A DNA stretch of 9,648 bases from an uncultured Rhodospirillales bacterium. GTDB taxonomy: Bacteria > Pseudomonadota > Alphaproteobacteria > Acetobacterales > Acetobacteraceae. Below the pieces are notes generated by a model, which saw only the letters and a program-made list of their open reading frames with translations, was not told the DNA's origin and searched no databases. Both the position numbers and the translations under genes were made by a program. Location: assembly GCA_903904805.1 (NCBI GenBank), contig CAIVDX010000102.1, forward strand, positions 1 to 9,648, written 5' to 3'. Shown one piece after another: positions 7,814-9,648 of the stretch. Within the stretch, counting starts at the first letter, position 1; each line of letters opens with the position of its first letter.

Positions 7814-7985
7814 TGGCTAATGAAAATAATGTCAGGCAGCAGCAAAAATGATTCGACTTCGTGTAGATAGCTGTGATACGCACTCATTGTTGTCCTCATT
7901 GAGTGAAAAATGAGACGCGCCGCGAAGCCTGGCGTCTCCCAATCCCCGAGCAGCAATCGGGGGCTGTCGTTCACAGGAGTAGGCC

Positions 7986-8591
7986 ATGCTTAGGTTGAAG
8001 ACTTTGTTCCGGATGGTTCCGCTGTGTGCCGGTGTTCTGGCACTCGGCGTGGCGCAGCCCGCCGCCGCTGACATCATCTACAGCTACACCGGGAACTCGT
8101 TTGGCTATGATGGTGGGCCGGGCAACGTCACCAACGTATCCGGCTTTTTTGACCTGTCCGAGACCCTCGCGGCGAGCACGACCTATGATCTGACGCCGAG
8201 CACAAATGCGTCGGTTGTGAATTACAGCTTCACCGACGGCAACACGGTGTTCGATCTCGCCAACAACAATGCCTCGCCGACCTTCCCTGTGCTCGGCCCG
8301 GAGACTTTTTCAGTCACCACCGACGCGAACGGCAACATCGTCAATTGGGATCTGAACATCTACACTGGCACGTCGGAAATTCAGACCTGCAACGGCACGT
8401 GTTCGGGCATGTTCGCGGGCCCCAACCCCTCTGACTCCGTGAATGTGTATGAGACCTATGTCGCCTACGGCGTCAGCGCCGCCGGCACATGGAGCGAGAC
8501 CAACATCCCCGAACCCGCCTCCGCCGCGATCGTCCTCATGGCCCTTCTGGGCAGCCGCGCCCTGCGCCGCAGATCACCAGCCCAAGCCTAA
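7986..8591 (+). CDS. PEP-CTERM sorting-domain secreted protein
   Basis: A 201-residue exported protein of unknown function. Residues 1-28 form a Sec signal peptide: basic MLRLK start, hydrophobic core, and AAA before Asp29. The C-terminus is a PEP-CTERM tag: IPEP at 174-177, a short hydrophobic helix AAIVLMALLG, then an Arg cluster (RALRRR). Proteins of this kind are cut and anchored or released by exosortase (EpsH/XrtA-like) and are often tied to exopolysaccharide or biofilm production. The body (29-173) is rich in Asn, Thr, Ser and aromatic residues, has one possible disulfide pair in QTCNGTC, and looks like a beta-rich extracellular domain. AGGAG (7975-7979) at 6 nt supports ATG 7986. Its codons and base composition are noticeably less GC-rich than the neighbours', partly because of its Asn/Thr content. 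No exosortase gene is in the window. Confidence 0.9.
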   Translation: MLRLKTLFRMVPLCAGVLALGVAQPAAADIIYSYTGNSFGYDGGPGNVTNVSGFFDLSETLAASTTYDLTPSTNASVVNYSFTDGNTVFDLANNNASPTFPVLGPETFSVTTDANGNIVNWDLNIYTGTSEIQTCNGTCSGMFAGPNPSDSVNVYETYVAYGVSAAGTWSETNIPEPASAAIVLMALLGSRALRRRSPAQA

Positions 8592-8630
8592 ATTTCAAAA
8601 GTTTTTTGCTTCTTTTTTTCAAAAAAGAAG
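8592..8630. repeat. AT-rich hairpin repeat (element C)
   Basis: It begins directly after the PEP-CTERM stop with TTTCAAAAGTTTTTTGCTTC, nearly identical to the left half of element A. It ends in a stem CTTCTTTTT/AAAAAGAAG (8609-8617, 8622-8630) with a 4-nt loop. The convergent SDR gene stops at 8639, so the element fills the whole gap and probably ends transcription from the left and possibly from both sides. Confidence 0.75.
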
Positions 8631-8638
8631 CGCTTGTC

Positions 8639-9346
8639 TTACCTTGCTAAGATAACTTCGCCATGCCGACGTTCCGCCAAGTCGCACAAAGCGACAATCG
8701 CCGGCGCGATCGTGGATGGATGCGGCAATCGCTCCTGATCCTCACCAGGAAACGCCGCGCGGCGCAGCTTCGTCGCCATCGGCCCGGGGTCGAACAGATT
8801 GACCCGCAGGTTGGTTTTGCTCAGCTCGCCCGCCCAGCTCAAAGCCAGATTGGCCGACGCCGCCTTGGTCGCGCCATAGGTGCCCCAATAGGCTGACGGC
8901 AAGGTCGCGCAGGCATCGGTGACGAACACCGCGCGCCCCGCCGGGCTATGCCGCAGCAGCGGGCCGCAGCTGCGGATCAGCCGCCAGGTCGCGGTCTGGT
9001 TCAGCGCGATGGTGCGCTCCCAATCCTTCGGCAGGATATGCTCGGCCGGCGTCAACGTGCCCAGAGTGGCTGCGCAATGCACCAGAATGTCGAGCCGTCC
9101 GAAACGCTGGAACAGGGACGGCCCGATCCTGTCGACCTCATCGCCCTCGGTGAGGTCCATCGGCAGCAACGTGGCCTGGCCTCCGGCGGCACGGATCGCG
9201 TCGTCCACCTCCTCCAGCCCGCCGACGGTGCGCGCGGTCAGCACGGTGCGCACGCCCGCGACGGCGAGCGCCAGACCGACGGCCGCGCCAAGGCCCCGGC
9301 TCGCGCCAGTGACCAGCGCGACCCGACCGGTCTCAGCCTCGCTCAC
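8639..9346 (-). CDS. Short-chain dehydrogenase/reductase (SDR) with altered catalytic serine
   Basis: A 235-residue Rossmann-fold oxidoreductase. It has the NAD(P)-binding TGASRGLG (13-20), MDLT near 63-66, Asn116 in ALNQTA and the YxxxK pair Tyr157/Lys161 in TYGATKAA. The later segment LRVNLFDPGPM resembles YciK-like SDRs. Two positions are odd. The usual NNAG strand reads HCAA (90-93), and the residue 13 before the catalytic Tyr, normally Ser, is Asp144 (VTDACA), so the standard tetrad is incomplete. The substrate is unknown. GTG 9346 was chosen because it overlaps the purF stop as GTGA and the fold begins nine residues later. The same frame could extend to 9439, but those residues lie inside purF and match nothing in the family. 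Likely cotranscribed with purF. Confidence 0.88.
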   Translation of the reverse strand: MSEAETGRVALVTGASRGLGAAVGLALAVAGVRTVLTARTVGGLEEVDDAIRAAGGQATLLPMDLTEGDEVDRIGPSLFQRFGRLDILVHCAATLGTLTPAEHILPKDWERTIALNQTATWRLIRSCGPLLRHSPAGRAVFVTDACATLPSAYWGTYGATKAASANLALSWAGELSKTNLRVNLFDPGPMATKLRRAAFPGEDQERLPHPSTIAPAIVALCDLAERRHGEVILAR

Positions 9347-9648
9347 GACTGCGCGGCCAGCAGGCTCAGCTGCCGCTCCCCGCTGGCATCCTGGTCCGGC
9401 AGCGGGATCGGATAGAGGCCGGTGAAGCAGGCATCGCAATAGGCCGGGTTCGCCGCATCCCGCCCGGGCTTGCCCAGCGCGCGATACAGCCCGTCGATCG
9501 AGATGAAGGCCAGGCTGTCGGCGCCGATCAGATCTGTCATTTGCGCCAGATCGTGGTGCGCGGCGAGCAGCTTGTCGCGCTCGGGCGTGTCGATGCCGTA
9601 GAAGCAGGAATGGGTGGTGGGCGGCGAGGAGATGCGCATATGCACCTC
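9343..9648 (-). CDS. purF: Amidophosphoribosyltransferase (PurF), C-terminal end
   Basis: The last 101 codons of glutamine-PRPP amidotransferase, the first committed enzyme of purine synthesis, in the cytoplasm. The frame is open to the window edge, so the start lies beyond 9648. EVHMRISSPP, CFYGIDTP, IGADSLAFISIDGL and YCDACFTGLYP match the Bacillus subtilis class. The Cys in SCFYG (codon 9604-9606) and both Cys of CDAC (9436-9438, 9427-9429) correspond to three of the four [4Fe-4S] ligands of that enzyme, so an iron-sulfur, oxygen-sensitive form is expected. The stop TGA (9345-9343) overlaps the SDR start as GTGA. Confidence 0.95.
   Translation of the reverse strand, partial: EVHMRISSPPTTHSCFYGIDTPERDKLLAAHHDLAQMTDLIGADSLAFISIDGLYRALGKPGRDAANPAYCDACFTGLYPIPLPDQDASGERQLSLLAAQS

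Larger units (their letters stand above)
7653..7985. other. 333-bp AT-richer intergenic region upstream of the PEP-CTERM gene
   Basis: After the hairpin at 7705-7734 the stretch becomes clearly richer in A and T than its surroundings. It contains an exact TATAAT (7808-7813) whose nearest -35-like hexamer, TTGCGC (7781-7786), is 21 bp away. It also has a direct repeat CTCATTG at 7883-7889 and 7895-7901 (12-bp period) within a weak dyad CACTCA/TGAGTG (7881-7886, 7900-7905). Just before the gene there is a small stem CCCCGA/TCGGGG (7944-7949, 7957-7962). I found no sigma54 (GG-N10-GC) site of the kind reported for some PEP-CTERM genes, and no convincing gene. Confidence 0.5.

Overview
The window looks like chromosomal DNA from a GC-rich alphaproteobacterium, most likely of the Rhodospirillales/Acetobacteraceae type. 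This rests on protein style and layout only: an AcnA-type aconitase, a GTP cyclohydrolase II carrying a decayed RibB-like N-terminus, a Bacillus-subtilis-type PurF followed by an SDR gene, and short AT-rich hairpin repeats in an otherwise very GC-rich background. No marker gene fixes the genus.

Layout, left to right. (1) The 3' half of acnA (aconitate hydratase, TCA cycle), + strand, is followed by a perfect 13-bp hairpin and then a 71-nt AT-rich dyad. (2) A two-gene + strand transport block follows: a 671-aa FUSC-family membrane protein and a 12-helix MFS carrier. (3) A compact AT-rich repeat lies between the convergent MFS gene and a − strand pair, ribA (riboflavin synthesis) and a small L,D-transpeptidase-domain gene. 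In that pair the downstream GTG directly follows the ribA TGA in the same frame. (4) A 286-bp divergent gap leads into a + strand OmpR/PhoB-type response regulator, whose leader can fold into a stem ending just before the Shine-Dalgarno. (5) After a strong hairpin and a 333-bp AT-richer gap comes a + strand PEP-CTERM secreted protein, a likely exosortase substrate. (6) A third copy of the AT-rich repeat separates it from a convergent − strand pair, purF (3' end only, purine synthesis) and an SDR oxidoreductase, overlapping by GTGA.

The genes are mostly ordinary metabolism and envelope functions, and I see no defence, mobile or biosynthetic cluster. The most unusual signals are not genes. One is the dispersed hairpin repeat, four related half-units at three sites, each beside a gene 3' end and once doubled into a long inverted structure just upstream of the FUSC start. 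The others are the in-frame ribA/LDT junction, the loss of RibB catalytic motifs in RibA, an Asp where the SDR catalytic Ser should be, and the structured leader of the response regulator.
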